Notes: a model not told the origin generated them from the sequence alone. 64,000 bases of DNA from Bacillus pseudomycoides (GCF_022811845.1 NZ_CP064266.1:1364001-1428000); one strand, 5' to 3'. Counted from the stretch's first letter, positions 36,189 through 44,503 are shown. Translations and numbers: made by a program.

Positions 36189-36294
36189 ATAAAGTGAAAC
36201 TTTCATCAGTAGAGGTTTTCTTCATCCTCCACCTAACCTCTTTTTTACCGAATTTCGAAGTAAAGATCTTACTGCACGCAAATAGCTGGATAAA
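36189..36294 (+). repeat. bcr1 repeat, copy E (internally deleted)
   Basis: A 106-bp derivative beginning ATAAAGTGAAACTTTCATCAG and ending GGATAAA, with ATAAA at both ends (36189-36193, 36290-36294). The middle of the element is missing. It lies between the AI-2E gene and lrgB. Confidence 0.82.
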
Positions 36295-36320
36295 ATAGGT
36301 CTTACCACTACTGTAACACA

Positions 36321-36367
36321 AAAAGCAAGCTATCAGTAGAAATCTGTTCTACGAATAGCTTGCTTTT
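36321..36367 (-). terminator. Terminator of lrgAB
   Basis: Stem AAAAGCAAGCTAT / ATAGCTTGCTTTT, 25 bp past the lrgB stop. Confidence 0.82.
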
Positions 36368-36391
36368 GCATTTTTTACAAAACATATTTTG

Positions 36392-37084
36392 CTAACCGAT
36401 AAATGGCATGAACATCGGAATAACAACTACTGTTACAACCCCAACGACTGTTACTGCAATACTTGCCATCGCCGCTTCTACTTCTCCCATTTCAATTCCA
36501 ACCGCAACGCCAAGTGCATGTCCAGCAGTTCCTAGTGCTAAGCCTTTTGCAATTGGGTTTTTTACTCTAAATGTTTTTAAGAATAAAGCGCCAAGTGCGT
36601 ATACAATAACTGCGTTAAAGATAACTGCAAAAGATGTAATGGCTGGAATACCGCCGATGCTTTCAGATATTGGTAATGCAATTGCTGTTGTTGCTGCTTG
36701 TGGTAACATAGAATTCATTACAGATGCATCTAATCCAATTGCTTTAGCGACAATGAACACGACAATCACTGAACAAACAGACCCAACAACGATAGCAGAT
36801 AAAATTTGCCACCAATATTTTTTTAACTTATCAACTTGTTTGTATAACGGAATTGCAAAGGCAATTGTTGCTGGCTCTAAGAAGAAACTAATCATTTTAC
36901 CGCCAGTATTATATTCTTCAAATGTAAAGTTCCCAACCTTTAAAAATACAATCCCTAATACCATCGCTACAAACAATGGTGTGAATAAGAAGAATCCTTT
37001 TGAATGTTTAAACAAGAATGTTCCGATCCCGTATGCGATTAATGAAACGACGATTCCGAAATATGGAGTCATTGTGCTTGCCAT
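36392..37084 (-). CDS. lrgB: LrgB, membrane subunit of the LrgAB (PftAB-type) system
   Basis: A 230-residue protein with six to seven membrane helices. FFLEPATIAFAIPLYKQ, SMLPQAATTAIALPISESIGGIPAIT and GTAGHALGVAVGIEMGEVEAAMASIAV are hallmark LrgB/CidB segments. First described as an antiholin-like modulator of murein hydrolases; the B. subtilis homologue (PftB) is half of a pyruvate transporter. The ATG at 37084 is chosen, 8 nt after AGGAGG; an ATG six bases earlier is too close. It follows lrgA by 34 bp in one operon. Confidence 0.93.
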   Translation of the reverse strand: MASTMTPYFGIVVSLIAYGIGTFLFKHSKGFFLFTPLFVAMVLGIVFLKVGNFTFEEYNTGGKMISFFLEPATIAFAIPLYKQVDKLKKYWWQILSAIVVGSVCSVIVVFIVAKAIGLDASVMNSMLPQAATTAIALPISESIGGIPAITSFAVIFNAVIVYALGALFLKTFRVKNPIAKGLALGTAGHALGVAVGIEMGEVEAAMASIAVTVVGVVTVVVIPMFMPFIG

Positions 37085-37118
37085 GTTCATTACCTCCTAA
37101 CCACTTATGGTCTAATAG

Positions 37119-37550
37119 TTACGCAACTTTTCCGTGTTTGCGTCCTTTGTTTACAACATCTAGTTGTTTTGTATCTGTTGTTTCTTTTTCATCTTTACCT
37201 AAAATAAATTGTGCAAATAAACCAGTTACTGCTAGTAGAATAATTGTTGCAACAACGATTACAGTTATGATTTGTACAAAGTATTGCCCCATTACACCAA
37301 GAGAGTTAATAACGGAAATACCAGATGGTACGAAAAGAAATCCAATAATACCTGTTAACGCCGTTCCAAGTGATTCAACCTGCTCCAACTTAATAACCTT
37401 TAAACATAATAGACTAAACAACATGATTAATCCGATTACTGATGAAGGCATTGGAATTGGTAAGTGCGTTGCAATAATATGAGAAACCAACATGATAGCT
37501 GAAAAAACAAATGCTTGTGATAAGAAACTGTATACTTTTTTTGTACTCAT
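37119..37550 (-). CDS. lrgA: LrgA, holin-like membrane subunit of LrgAB
   Basis: A 143-residue four-helix protein. HLPIPMPSSVIGLIMLFSLLCLKVIKLEQVESLGTALTGIIGFLFVPSGISVINSLGVMG covers the family core, including the PSSVIG motif (about residues 36-41). It works with LrgB; the B. subtilis pair PftAB imports pyruvate. The ATG at 37550 has GAGGTGG upstream; the GTG nine bases earlier overlaps it. A cre site lies 54 bp upstream, and the lytSR genes upstream are the expected regulators. Confidence 0.93.
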   Translation of the reverse strand: MSTKKVYSFLSQAFVFSAIMLVSHIIATHLPIPMPSSVIGLIMLFSLLCLKVIKLEQVESLGTALTGIIGFLFVPSGISVINSLGVMGQYFVQIITVIVVATIILLAVTGLFAQFILGKDEKETTDTKQLDVVNKGRKHGKVA

Positions 37551-37603
37551 TTTGGCCACCTCTTTCGATTTGGTACCTTCATTGTATATGATGTAAAAGC
37601 TTA

Positions 37604-37617
37604 AGTAAGCGCTTACA
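37604..37617 (-). promoter_or_regulatory. cre (CcpA) site upstream of lrgAB
   Basis: AGTAAGCGCTTACA matches the cre consensus TGWAANCGNTNWCA at all but the first base and contains the perfect palindrome GTAAGCGCTTAC. It sits 54-67 bp upstream of lrgA. CcpA is known to repress the homologous pyruvate transporter operon in B. subtilis. Confidence 0.8.
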
Positions 37618-37670
37618 TATCAGAACGTCAAATATACGGAATCAGTTACAAAAATGGCAGGATGAAATGC

Positions 37671-37702
37671 AAAAGCTGCTTCTTAAATACGAAGCAGCTT
37701 TT
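37671..37702 (-). terminator. Terminator overlapping the lytR stop
   Basis: Stem AAAAGCTGCTTC / GAAGCAGCTTTT with the lytR stop codon in its loop. It separates lytSR from lrgAB. Confidence 0.82.
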
Positions 37703-38423
37703 TGAGTTCCTTTGCATATGTACGACTTACTGGTACTTTCGAACTATCTTTCATAATTAAATTATACGTGGAATTAAACCATGGCTGTACTTCTGAAATA
37801 TGATTAATATTCGCAATAAAACTGCGATGAACACGCATAAAAGTCGTTTGTGGTAATTTCTTTTCTAAAATAACAAGTGTATCATGAGTTACATATGTCT
37901 CCTTAATCGTCTTTACAGTTACTTTCCCGTCCACAAGTCCTACATAAACAATGTCTTCAATATTCACAAGTACAATGGACTCTTCTATTGGTAGTGCCAG
38001 CTTATGCATCTCTGTCGTGACATCTGGAACTTTCACATCTTGCTTTTTCTCTGTTTCACTTTGTTGAAGCTTCTTATATTTTTTTAATGTCTGGAAAATC
38101 CGCTCTTCATCAAACGGCTTTAAAATATAATCTAGTGCATCCACCTCAAACGCCTGAAGCGCATATTGGTCATACGCTGTTGCAAAAACAATGGCCGGTG
38201 GATTTTTCATTTTCTTTAATATATTTGCAATCTCAAAGCCATTATCATCTGAAAGCTGAATATCTAGAAAGACAAGGTCCGGCTTGTTTCCCATTAACTT
38301 TTCTAATGCATCTTCCACGCAATCAGCTTCATCAATTACGTTAACTTCTTTCGTACGCTGTAATAAATATTTCAATTCATCCCGTGCTAACATTTCATCA
38401 TCAACTACTAATACCTTTAACAC
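37683..38423 (-). CDS. lytR: LytTR-family response regulator LytR
   Basis: A 246-residue regulator. The receiver domain (about 1-120) has VVDDE, LVFLDIQLSDDNGFE with the phospho-acceptor aspartate at about position 54, and ATAYDQYALQAFEVDALDYILKPF. The LytTR domain (about 145-246) has FMRVHRSFIANINHI and VPVSRTYAKELKKLL. Partner of LytS; in this family it activates lrgAB (pftAB), here directly downstream. The start is a GTG at 38423, inside the end of lytS (23-bp overlap), indicating coupled translation. Confidence 0.93.
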   Translation of the reverse strand: MLKVLVVDDEMLARDELKYLLQRTKEVNVIDEADCVEDALEKLMGNKPDLVFLDIQLSDDNGFEIANILKKMKNPPAIVFATAYDQYALQAFEVDALDYILKPFDEERIFQTLKKYKKLQQSETEKKQDVKVPDVTTEMHKLALPIEESIVLVNIEDIVYVGLVDGKVTVKTIKETYVTHDTLVILEKKLPQTTFMRVHRSFIANINHISEVQPWFNSTYNLIMKDSSKVPVSRTYAKELKKLLRI

Positions 38424-40173
38424 TACCTTCTTCCTCCCCTATATTTTGAATCGGTATTACAAAGGTAATCTCTGCCCCTGTTTCTACTTCACTCTTAATA
38501 TGAAGTGTTGTATCTTTCCCAAACAATCCTATTAATCGTTGATTAATATTATATAACGCTGTCCCTGTCCCTTTTTTAGATGAGACAACAGTCTTCCCTA
38601 ATTGTTCTAAACGTTCTTGTTCAATTCCTTGACCGTTATCTTTCACTTTAAAGTGAATCGTATCCCCCTTGGCATACACGTGAACTTCTACTTGGCAAAT
38701 TGGCTGTTTCTTTGGAAAAGCATGGCGAAGTGCGTTTTCCACTAATAATTGTAGTACGAATGGTGGAAGTAAAACCTTTTGTAATCCTTCCTCAATATAT
38801 GTTTTTACCTCATATTTATTTGGGAACCTCGCTTGTTCTAATGATAAATATGCATGTACATGATTCAGTTCTTGCTCTAGTGGAATAAGTAACTGACGTG
38901 CTCCCTGTAAATTACAACGAAAATACACACTAAGTTGTAATAAAAGCTTTCTTGCTTTTTCTACATCTGTCCGACATAAAGCTGATACCGTATTAATTGC
39001 ATTAAATAGAAAATGCGGATTAATTTGTGCTTGTAACGCTTTGATCTCGGCGTCTTGAAGTAATTTGCTTTGTAATTCGGCTTCTCCTAACTCAAGCTGT
39101 GTTGAAAATATTTTCGCTAATCCCTCTGCCAATTCTTCTTCCACACGACTTAATCGATTTGGGTTTTTAAAATACAGCTTTAATGTCCCAATTGTATTCC
39201 CATGTGATGTTAAAGGAATGACTACCGCTGCTTGCAATGGGCATCCTTCATGTTGGCAATTAATAACTCCCCGTGATTTCGCTTTCATTATTTTCCCTGT
39301 TTTTAGCACTTCTTTTGATAATCCTGTAATTAAGCTGTGCGAAGGGATATGGTGATCTGATGCTAATCCAACATGGGCCAATATTTTTTCTGTATCTGTT
39401 AAGGATACCGCATCCGTCCCTGTAAAACTGTGAATAATTTGTGCCACATGCTTGCAAGATTTCTCTGTTAAACCTTGACGAAAATAAGGTAATGTCTTAT
39501 CCGCAATCCGAAGTACTTTGTGAGTTTGTAAAGCCTTCGCATTTTCTTCTTGGCGCAAAATAGCTTGTACCATAGAAAGTAAAATAAAACTACCGAAACT
39601 ATTCACGAGAATCATCGGTATTGCGATCGTTTTCACAACGCTAAGCCCATCTTCCACAATAAACAGAATCATCACCATTTCTAAAGATACAATAAGAACA
39701 CTTAAAATAGCAGAAAACTTAGGTGTAATGGCACGATTATACTTTTGAAAAATGTAACCGATATAACCAGTAATAATTCCTGCTAAAATAGACGAAATCG
39801 CACAGCTCAGAGCCGTCGTTCCCCCAAGCATATAACGGTGAATACCAGCAATAAATCCAACGCCTATCCCGATAATTGGTCCACCTAATAGTCCGCTAAT
39901 CCCAACGCCCATAATACGCGTATTGGCAATTGTACTCGATGATGAGACACCTTGCAGCCAATTTTCATTCATTATTGTATTTCCTGCAATTTCAATCCCT
40001 GTGTAATTGCTTACAATTGTAAATAAAGAAAAAATACAAATAAGCATAAGCTTATCTTTGTATCCGTCTTGTTTATGAAGGAGACGTCTGAATGTTTTAA
40101 TATGTGAAAGTAAAAAGCCTAATATAACAATTAACCCAACGCGTTCAATCATCATAAGCACTAAATCTAGCAT
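38401..40173 (-). CDS. lytS: Sensor histidine kinase LytS
   Basis: A 590-residue kinase with the 5TM-LYT sensor (about 1-200: GIGVGFIAGIHRYMLGGTTALSCAISSILAGIITGYIG), a GAF domain (about 215-355) and a His_kinase/HATPase unit. The phospho-acceptor histidine is in QINPHFLFNAINTVSALCR, with LVENALRHAF and DNGQGI following. B. subtilis LytS responds to external pyruvate; S. aureus LytS to membrane potential. ATG 40173 follows AAGGATG. Cotranscribed with lytR. Confidence 0.94.
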   Translation of the reverse strand: MLDLVLMMIERVGLIVILGFLLSHIKTFRRLLHKQDGYKDKLMLICIFSLFTIVSNYTGIEIAGNTIMNENWLQGVSSSSTIANTRIMGVGISGLLGGPIIGIGVGFIAGIHRYMLGGTTALSCAISSILAGIITGYIGYIFQKYNRAITPKFSAILSVLIVSLEMVMILFIVEDGLSVVKTIAIPMILVNSFGSFILLSMVQAILRQEENAKALQTHKVLRIADKTLPYFRQGLTEKSCKHVAQIIHSFTGTDAVSLTDTEKILAHVGLASDHHIPSHSLITGLSKEVLKTGKIMKAKSRGVINCQHEGCPLQAAVVIPLTSHGNTIGTLKLYFKNPNRLSRVEEELAEGLAKIFSTQLELGEAELQSKLLQDAEIKALQAQINPHFLFNAINTVSALCRTDVEKARKLLLQLSVYFRCNLQGARQLLIPLEQELNHVHAYLSLEQARFPNKYEVKTYIEEGLQKVLLPPFVLQLLVENALRHAFPKKQPICQVEVHVYAKGDTIHFKVKDNGQGIEQERLEQLGKTVVSSKKGTGTALYNINQRLIGLFGKDTTLHIKSEVETGAEITFVIPIQNIGEEEGSVKGISS

Positions 40174-40512
40174 TTGTAATTCATCCTTTTTTGTTTAATT
40201 AGTTTTATTATCGGAAAATAATGAAGGTATCGTCAAGGAGAATACTATGTATTTCATGTAATTTTATAATATAAAGTATTTAAACTAACTCATATTATTC
40301 ATTTAACAATAGCAACTAAGAGTGCAAAAACTAAAGTAATATAATTACAGTCCTTTAACACAGCCCCGTGAGGTTGAGAAGGAAGTCGGAATATAAATAC
40401 GTATATCCTTTTATAGGAACACGTATGCTTTTTGGCCTTCTCACAATACTAGGTGAGAAGGCCTTTTATTATTCTTCCATAGTGACTGTATAATAAATGA
40501 GGAGGAGTAATG
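40174..40512. other. Intergenic region carrying the PyrR leader
   Basis: A 339-bp stretch between the divergent lytS and the MFS relic. Its right half is the pyrimidine-type attenuator described separately; the left part is AT-rich and should hold the lytS promoter, but I see no distinct operator. Confidence 0.5.
40361..40467 (+). promoter_or_regulatory. PyrR-type pyrimidine attenuator leader
   Basis: CAGCCCCGTGAGGTTGAGAAGG (40361-40382 over its two halves) fits the PyrR RNA-binding consensus ARUCCNGNGAGGYU with one difference. It is followed by a terminator (stem GGCCTTCTCAC / GTGAGAAGGCC, 40434-40463, then TTTT). The GAGAAGG of the PyrR loop can compete for the terminator's CCTTCTC arm, as in pyr attenuators. 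High UMP with PyrR would favour termination. Confidence 0.72.
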
Positions 40513-40794
40513 ATGAACATCACAGGTGAAGCACAGCAAGTAACAGAAGAGACAAAAGCAAAACGATATAAGACCTTACTTGGCTCTGCGCTAGGATATG
40601 CAGCGGAAGGATTGGATATGCTGCTCCTATCTTTCGTACTTGTATATATTTTAAAGGAATTTCACTTATCACCAGTAGAAGGTGGAAACCTTACGCTCGC
40701 AACAACAATTGGTATGTTAATTGGTTCATACTTATTTGGACTTATTACAATGCTAGTGTGTGTTCCAGAAACAAAAGGAAAAGTACTCGACTAA
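40513..40794 (+). pseudogene. Internally deleted MFS transporter (relic)
   Basis: A 93-residue frame. Residues 1-80 (RYKTLLGSALGYAAEGLDMLLLSFVLVYILKEFHLSPVEGGNLTLATTIGMLIGSYLFG) are the first two helices of an aromatic-acid/H+ symporter-type MFS protein. They are fused in frame to LITMLVCVPETKGKVLD, the usual end of helix 12 plus the PETKG tail. About 300 residues are missing, so it cannot transport. The ribosome site (GGAGGAG) and PyrR leader remain intact. The parent probably carried a pyrimidine-related acid such as orotate; that is inference from the leader. Confidence 0.8.
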
Positions 40795-40807
40795 GCTCAA
40801 TCAAAGA

Positions 40808-40843
40808 AAAAGCATTGAAATTTCTTATTTCAATGCTTTTTTA
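40808..40843 (+). terminator. Terminator after the MFS relic
   Basis: Stem AAAAGCATTGAAA / TTTCAATGCTTTT followed by TT, directly before bcr1 copy F. Confidence 0.78.
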
Positions 40844-40846
40844 GTA

Positions 40847-41001
40847 TTTATTCTACATTAACAGGTATTAATATTCCCACCTCAAAACTCGGTGGAAACA
40901 AAGAAGTAAGACGGGAGATAAACCGTCCGTAAAAGCCCGATTGGTGCGAGCTGATAATCAGTGGGAGGATGAAGCTCCCACTGATTAAGGTTTCACTTTA
41001 T
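40847..41001 (-). repeat. bcr1 repeat, copy F (155 bp, inserted at the nos 3' end)
   Basis: Bounded by TTTAT at 40847-40851 and 40997-41001, exactly 155 bp. The minus-strand reading starts ATAAAGTGAAACCTTAATCAG and contains the hairpins of copy A. Its first bases supply the last codons and the stop of nos. Confidence 0.9.
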
Positions 41002-42064
41002 GAAAGAAATTTGGAGTTAGAATATCGTTCGGATAAGGTTTGTGATAAATATGAGTTGTAGCTGGTGATAATGGTGGAATGAGCCATACCCAATTTCCCG
41101 TCACGACGCGGCCACAAGCCGCTTCTTGCTTTTCAAATTGTGCAAATTGCTGCGCTGCTGTATGGTGGTCTACAATACTTACTCCGTTCTTCTTGAAAGA
41201 ATGTAAAACAGCTACATTTAATTCAACTAAAGCTTTATCTTTCCATAGTGTACCATTTCTTGAAGTATCCAAATTCATAATTTCTGCAACGGCTGGAAGT
41301 AAATTATAACGATCATGATCTGCCAAATTACGTGCTCCAATTTCCGTTCCCATGTACCAACCATTAAAAGGGGCAGCTGTATAAGAAATACCACCAATTT
41401 CTAACCGCATATCTGAAATCATTGGTACCCCATACCATTTTGCCCCTAAAGATACAAATGGGTATTCTGGGTGCTCAATCTCAACCTCTTTAATTTCTTC
41501 CTTAGGGATTTCTCTATATATAGGCTCTCTTCCATCAATAGAAAACACAAGCGGTAATACATCGAATTTGGTCCCTTTTCCATTCCAACCAAGCCCCTGA
41601 CAAAGCGTTGTAAACGGAATAGAATGAGAATCGCCAGTTACCCCCATTTCTGTTTCATATCCTGCATATCGAATCAACTGATGATTATAAATACGAATGT
41701 TATTCTGTTCACTCTTATACTGTTTAAAAATTGTAATTGTCGGTTTAATTTTCCCGTTATTTGTTGCATATCGAATATGATGAATCAGTGCGTTATATAC
41801 GCCTTTCTCATCATTTACTTCACGGGCATCTAGTATGTGCATTTTATTCCAAAACAATCTTCCAATACATCGATTGCTATTTCTCCAAGCCATCCGTGCA
41901 CCATGGACAAGTTCTTCAAAAGTATGTTCATATGTTCCTGTCGCTTCTATTTCCGATGCAATTTGAGTAAGACGTTCTTCTATTTGCTGCTTTTTACCTA
42001 GTTCTTCATAGCAAGTTGTAATAAATTTCCTTGCTTCATCTATTAATTCTTTCATTTTATTCAT
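40985..42064 (-). CDS. nos: Bacterial nitric oxide synthase oxygenase
   Basis: A 359-residue heme enzyme making NO and citrulline from arginine, using borrowed reductases because the reductase domain is absent, as in all Bacillus NOS. The heme-thiolate ligand is C66 in WRNSNRCIGRLFW. Substrate and pterin regions TAAPFNGWYMGTEIGARNLAD and VDHHTAAQQF are present. NO protects bacilli from oxidative stress and antibiotics. ATG 42064 has AAGGAGA 6 nt upstream. The last codons (HKVKP-stop) come from bcr1 copy F, so the native C-terminus has been replaced. Confidence 0.96.
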   Translation of the reverse strand: MNKMKELIDEARKFITTCYEELGKKQQIEERLTQIASEIEATGTYEHTFEELVHGARMAWRNSNRCIGRLFWNKMHILDAREVNDEKGVYNALIHHIRYATNNGKIKPTITIFKQYKSEQNNIRIYNHQLIRYAGYETEMGVTGDSHSIPFTTLCQGLGWNGKGTKFDVLPLVFSIDGREPIYREIPKEEIKEVEIEHPEYPFVSLGAKWYGVPMISDMRLEIGGISYTAAPFNGWYMGTEIGARNLADHDRYNLLPAVAEIMNLDTSRNGTLWKDKALVELNVAVLHSFKKNGVSIVDHHTAAQQFAQFEKQEAACGRVVTGNWVWLIPPLSPATTHIYHKPYPNDILTPNFFHKVKP

Positions 42065-42139
42065 AAACAATCTCCTTCTATTTCACCAAGACATCACTAC
42101 TTTACAGTATAGCAAAAAGGAGTGTGGTAACAACCCAAA

Positions 42140-42898
42140 TCAAGATGCGTCACTAGAAGACGGGGACATTTCCTCAATATAGTATTTCAATATATTATGT
42201 ACATCTGTCTTTAGCTCCCTAAACTGAAATCCTAATTCCTTTGCTCTCTCACTATTTACTGTACAACTTGTCATTCCATTATACGGGGCCAAATTTCCTT
42301 CCGTTTCTTCAATAAAAGCCTTAATTCCTGTATTTTCTTCTACCACAAATGGCTTCCTCTTTATAATATTTTCAACATAAAACCACAATCTCTTTGTATA
42401 ATCATTTTCACCAATGACGACTGGAAAACGAACTGCAATAACAGGGAATGTTGCATGTTGAAACAACACAGCCTCCGCTAGTCTTTTCCCTTCACTATAA
42501 GAAAAATCTTGCCTGTCTCCATAAACAATCGGATACTCATACGGATTGAAATCAGATTCTTTTAAAGATAGTGATGGCTCATATATAGCCATTGAGGATA
42601 TAACAATATATTTCTTCACTTTATTATGAAGTACATCACATATAATCTTTGCTGCATTTGGACTATAACACAAATTATCATACACAACATCATAACTTTT
42701 CCCCGCTAACGTTTTCTGAAGTTGCCCTTCATCTTCCCGATCTACAACGACCCTTTTAACAGTACTACCAAACGGATCCACTGTAAGCCCACGCGTTGCA
42801 ATTGTCACATCATGTCCAGCTTGCAGAAGACTTTCTACTAATCGTTTTCCAAAAAATCTTGTTCCGCCAAATACCAATATCTTTTTCATATTCATCAT
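42140..42898 (-). CDS. NAD(P)-dependent epimerase/dehydratase-like SDR
   Basis: A 252-residue extended SDR: KKILVFGGTRFFGKRLVESLLQAGHDVTIATRG (nucleotide-binding GGTRFFG), then YDVVYDNLCYSPNAAKIICD and SSMAIYEP, and YSEGKRLAE carrying the catalytic YxxxK (YSEGK). Shorter than most sugar-nucleotide epimerases (about 310), so the C-terminal substrate region is reduced. Substrate unknown. Of three in-frame ATGs (42898, 42895, 42889), 42889 is best spaced from AGGGA. Confidence 0.78.
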   Translation of the reverse strand: MMNMKKILVFGGTRFFGKRLVESLLQAGHDVTIATRGLTVDPFGSTVKRVVVDREDEGQLQKTLAGKSYDVVYDNLCYSPNAAKIICDVLHNKVKKYIVISSMAIYEPSLSLKESDFNPYEYPIVYGDRQDFSYSEGKRLAEAVLFQHATFPVIAVRFPVVIGENDYTKRLWFYVENIIKRKPFVVEENTGIKAFIEETEGNLAPYNGMTSCTVNSERAKELGFQFRELKTDVHNILKYYIEEMSPSSSDAS

Positions 42899-42961
42899 TC
42901 CCTACTTATTATAGTTTTTCATGATGACTGAACTTATGATTATTGCCCTTATTAATTATAT

Positions 42962-42990
42962 AAAAAAACAGAGAATCTACATACAGATTC
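42962..42990 (-). terminator. Terminator of the UreI/AmiS-like gene
   Basis: Small stem GAATCT / AGATTC with seven U following on the minus strand, 25 bp after the stop. Confidence 0.6.
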
Positions 42991-43015
42991 CCCGTCCCTC
43001 AAATTAAAACAATTA

Positions 43016-43636
43016 TCATACTCGATATTTAAAAATACAATAACAAAAATATAAAATAGAAAACACTGACACATAAATCCATGTCTGATATACCACCGGC
43101 GTTCCCCATATCCCCATAAAATAAAGAAGTGATGGAAACGTAAGTGTTACCCATGATTGTACAAATGCTATTCTTCCAAGATATTGATTTATGTTCTTTT
43201 TCTGTACATTTAATACAAAGAATAAGTACCAAAGAAGCGCCCACATAAACCAAGTCAGCGCATTAACAATGTCGTGAAATTGAACAAACGATACTACCAT
43301 ATAGAATAATGCAACAATTGCCACCCATAAACAAAACCATCCTAGTCCATTGCCACTCACTCCTGTAATAAAGGTAATACCCACATACAAATAAGTTAAA
43401 CCAAATAAAAACGTGGCTGCATATGAATATACAGTCCAATTGCTTTGATCGGAAATCATAATAAGATAAAACGGAATTACAATTTGCAGTACCCCGACAA
43501 ATAAGTTGAAAATACCTGCACTTTTTTCTTCTGCTTTCCCTAATATAACAAGACTATTTAAAAATAACGCTGCCCCTGAAAGTAATAATCCAACGTAACC
43601 CATATATGTTCGTGTGAAAATCATATTTTTCCACAC
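43016..43636 (-). CDS. AmiS/UreI-family urea or amide channel
   Basis: A 206-residue protein with six to seven membrane helices. MGYVGLLLSGAALFLNSLVILGKAEEKSAGIFNLFVGVLQIVIPFYLI, YAATFLFGLTYLYVGITFI and LWYLFFVLN match the AmiS/UreI family, hexameric channels for urea or short amides. The start is a GTG at 43636, 5 nt after GAGGAGG; an ATG four codons on is too far, and upstream ATGs lack a site. No urease genes are in the window. A cre-like sequence lies about 190 bp upstream. Confidence 0.85.
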   Translation of the reverse strand: MWKNMIFTRTYMGYVGLLLSGAALFLNSLVILGKAEEKSAGIFNLFVGVLQIVIPFYLIMISDQSNWTVYSYAATFLFGLTYLYVGITFITGVSGNGLGWFCLWVAIVALFYMVVSFVQFHDIVNALTWFMWALLWYLFFVLNVQKKNINQYLGRIAFVQSWVTLTFPSLLYFMGIWGTPVVYQTWIYVSVFSILYFCYCIFKYRV

Positions 43637-44027
43637 CTTAACCTCCTCATACCATAAAATCATACTAATAGTATCTTTCTCCCTATTTAGAACTGAATAC
43701 ATTACAAATAACAAAACACTACATTAGTAACGTACAACAGTATTGTTCACAAAATAACAAGTCAGACCTCCTACTTCAAAAAATAAAACTATCCAAAATA
43801 TTAATTGATTAGCATACATATTAAAGCGCTTGCAATTAAATTTATCCTTGCCAACTGATTATAAACTTACTCTAAAAACGATACAAGTACTGTAATAAAG
43901 ATCAAAAATAAAATTATACCCTATTTTTATAAGAAGTAGAATTACTCATTTGACCTATCTCATTCTACTAATTTCTAGCATAAAATATTACAAATCAACA
44001 TCTAGTTTTCATGAAAGGAGAGATTAT
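43637..44027. other. Divergent intergenic region with a cre-like site
   Basis: A 391-bp AT-rich stretch between the divergent UreI-like gene and the small unknown gene. TTAAAGCGCTTGCA (43821-43834) fits the cre consensus apart from its second base and could place either gene under CcpA. Nothing else is recognised. Confidence 0.45.
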
Positions 44028-44441
44028 ATGCCTAAACAAGTAATCCATTCAACAGGTGTATTAACACGTGAACCACAAACAGCTTCTATTCAAGTAAATA
44101 TTGTAAACTTGGATAAAAATTATGCACATTATATTAATGTCGAGATATGGGATTGGTCCAATCATTCTAATCCAGTACAACTGCCAATTCTAGTTGGAGA
44201 AAACAAAAAAGTAAGCTTTCCCTACCATCTTGATAGTGAAAACTTAGTAGTTCTGTCTGCAAATTTAAATGACAAAATTAATTTTTATGAAATTCGTATC
44301 ACTCACTTAGACCATTCTAATATTATTACAAATTGCTTTGGACGTAGCCTATCTTCATCTACAGGTCAAGAAGGTGATAAAGTATATCATAAGCAACTCG
44401 TTCGAGTTCATCAAGGATATATCCCTCATCCAATCTTTTAA
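44028..44441 (+). CDS. Unknown 137-residue protein, likely beta-sandwich
   Basis: Starts MPKQVIHSTGVLTREPQTASIQVNIVN and is rich in alternating hydrophobic/polar strands (YINVEIWDWS, VSFPYHL, LVVLSANLND, FYEIRITHLD), suggesting a small all-beta fold. There is no signal peptide, no cysteine pair and no catalytic motif. I do not recognise the family. ATG 44028 follows GAAAGGAG. A structural spore or surface role is conceivable but unsupported. A perfect 14-bp hairpin follows. Confidence 0.7.
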   Translation: MPKQVIHSTGVLTREPQTASIQVNIVNLDKNYAHYINVEIWDWSNHSNPVQLPILVGENKKVSFPYHLDSENLVVLSANLNDKINFYEIRITHLDHSNIITNCFGRSLSSSTGQEGDKVYHKQLVRVHQGYIPHPIF

Positions 44442-44460
44442 TGAACATGCACTTAATTGA

Positions 44461-44503
44461 GCAAAATTAGAATCTCCTTCCCTTAGGTTGATTCTAATTT
44501 TGC
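44461..44503 (+). terminator. Hairpin after the unknown gene (terminator without clear U-run)
   Basis: Perfect 14-bp arms GCAAAATTAGAATC / GATTCTAATTTTGC with a 15-nt loop. No T-run follows on either strand, so it may stabilise the mRNA end rather than terminate. Confidence 0.55.

Noticed and set aside
36408..37100. 230-codon frame opposite lrgB
   Set aside because: Antisense shadow of a clear LrgB gene; no ribosome site.
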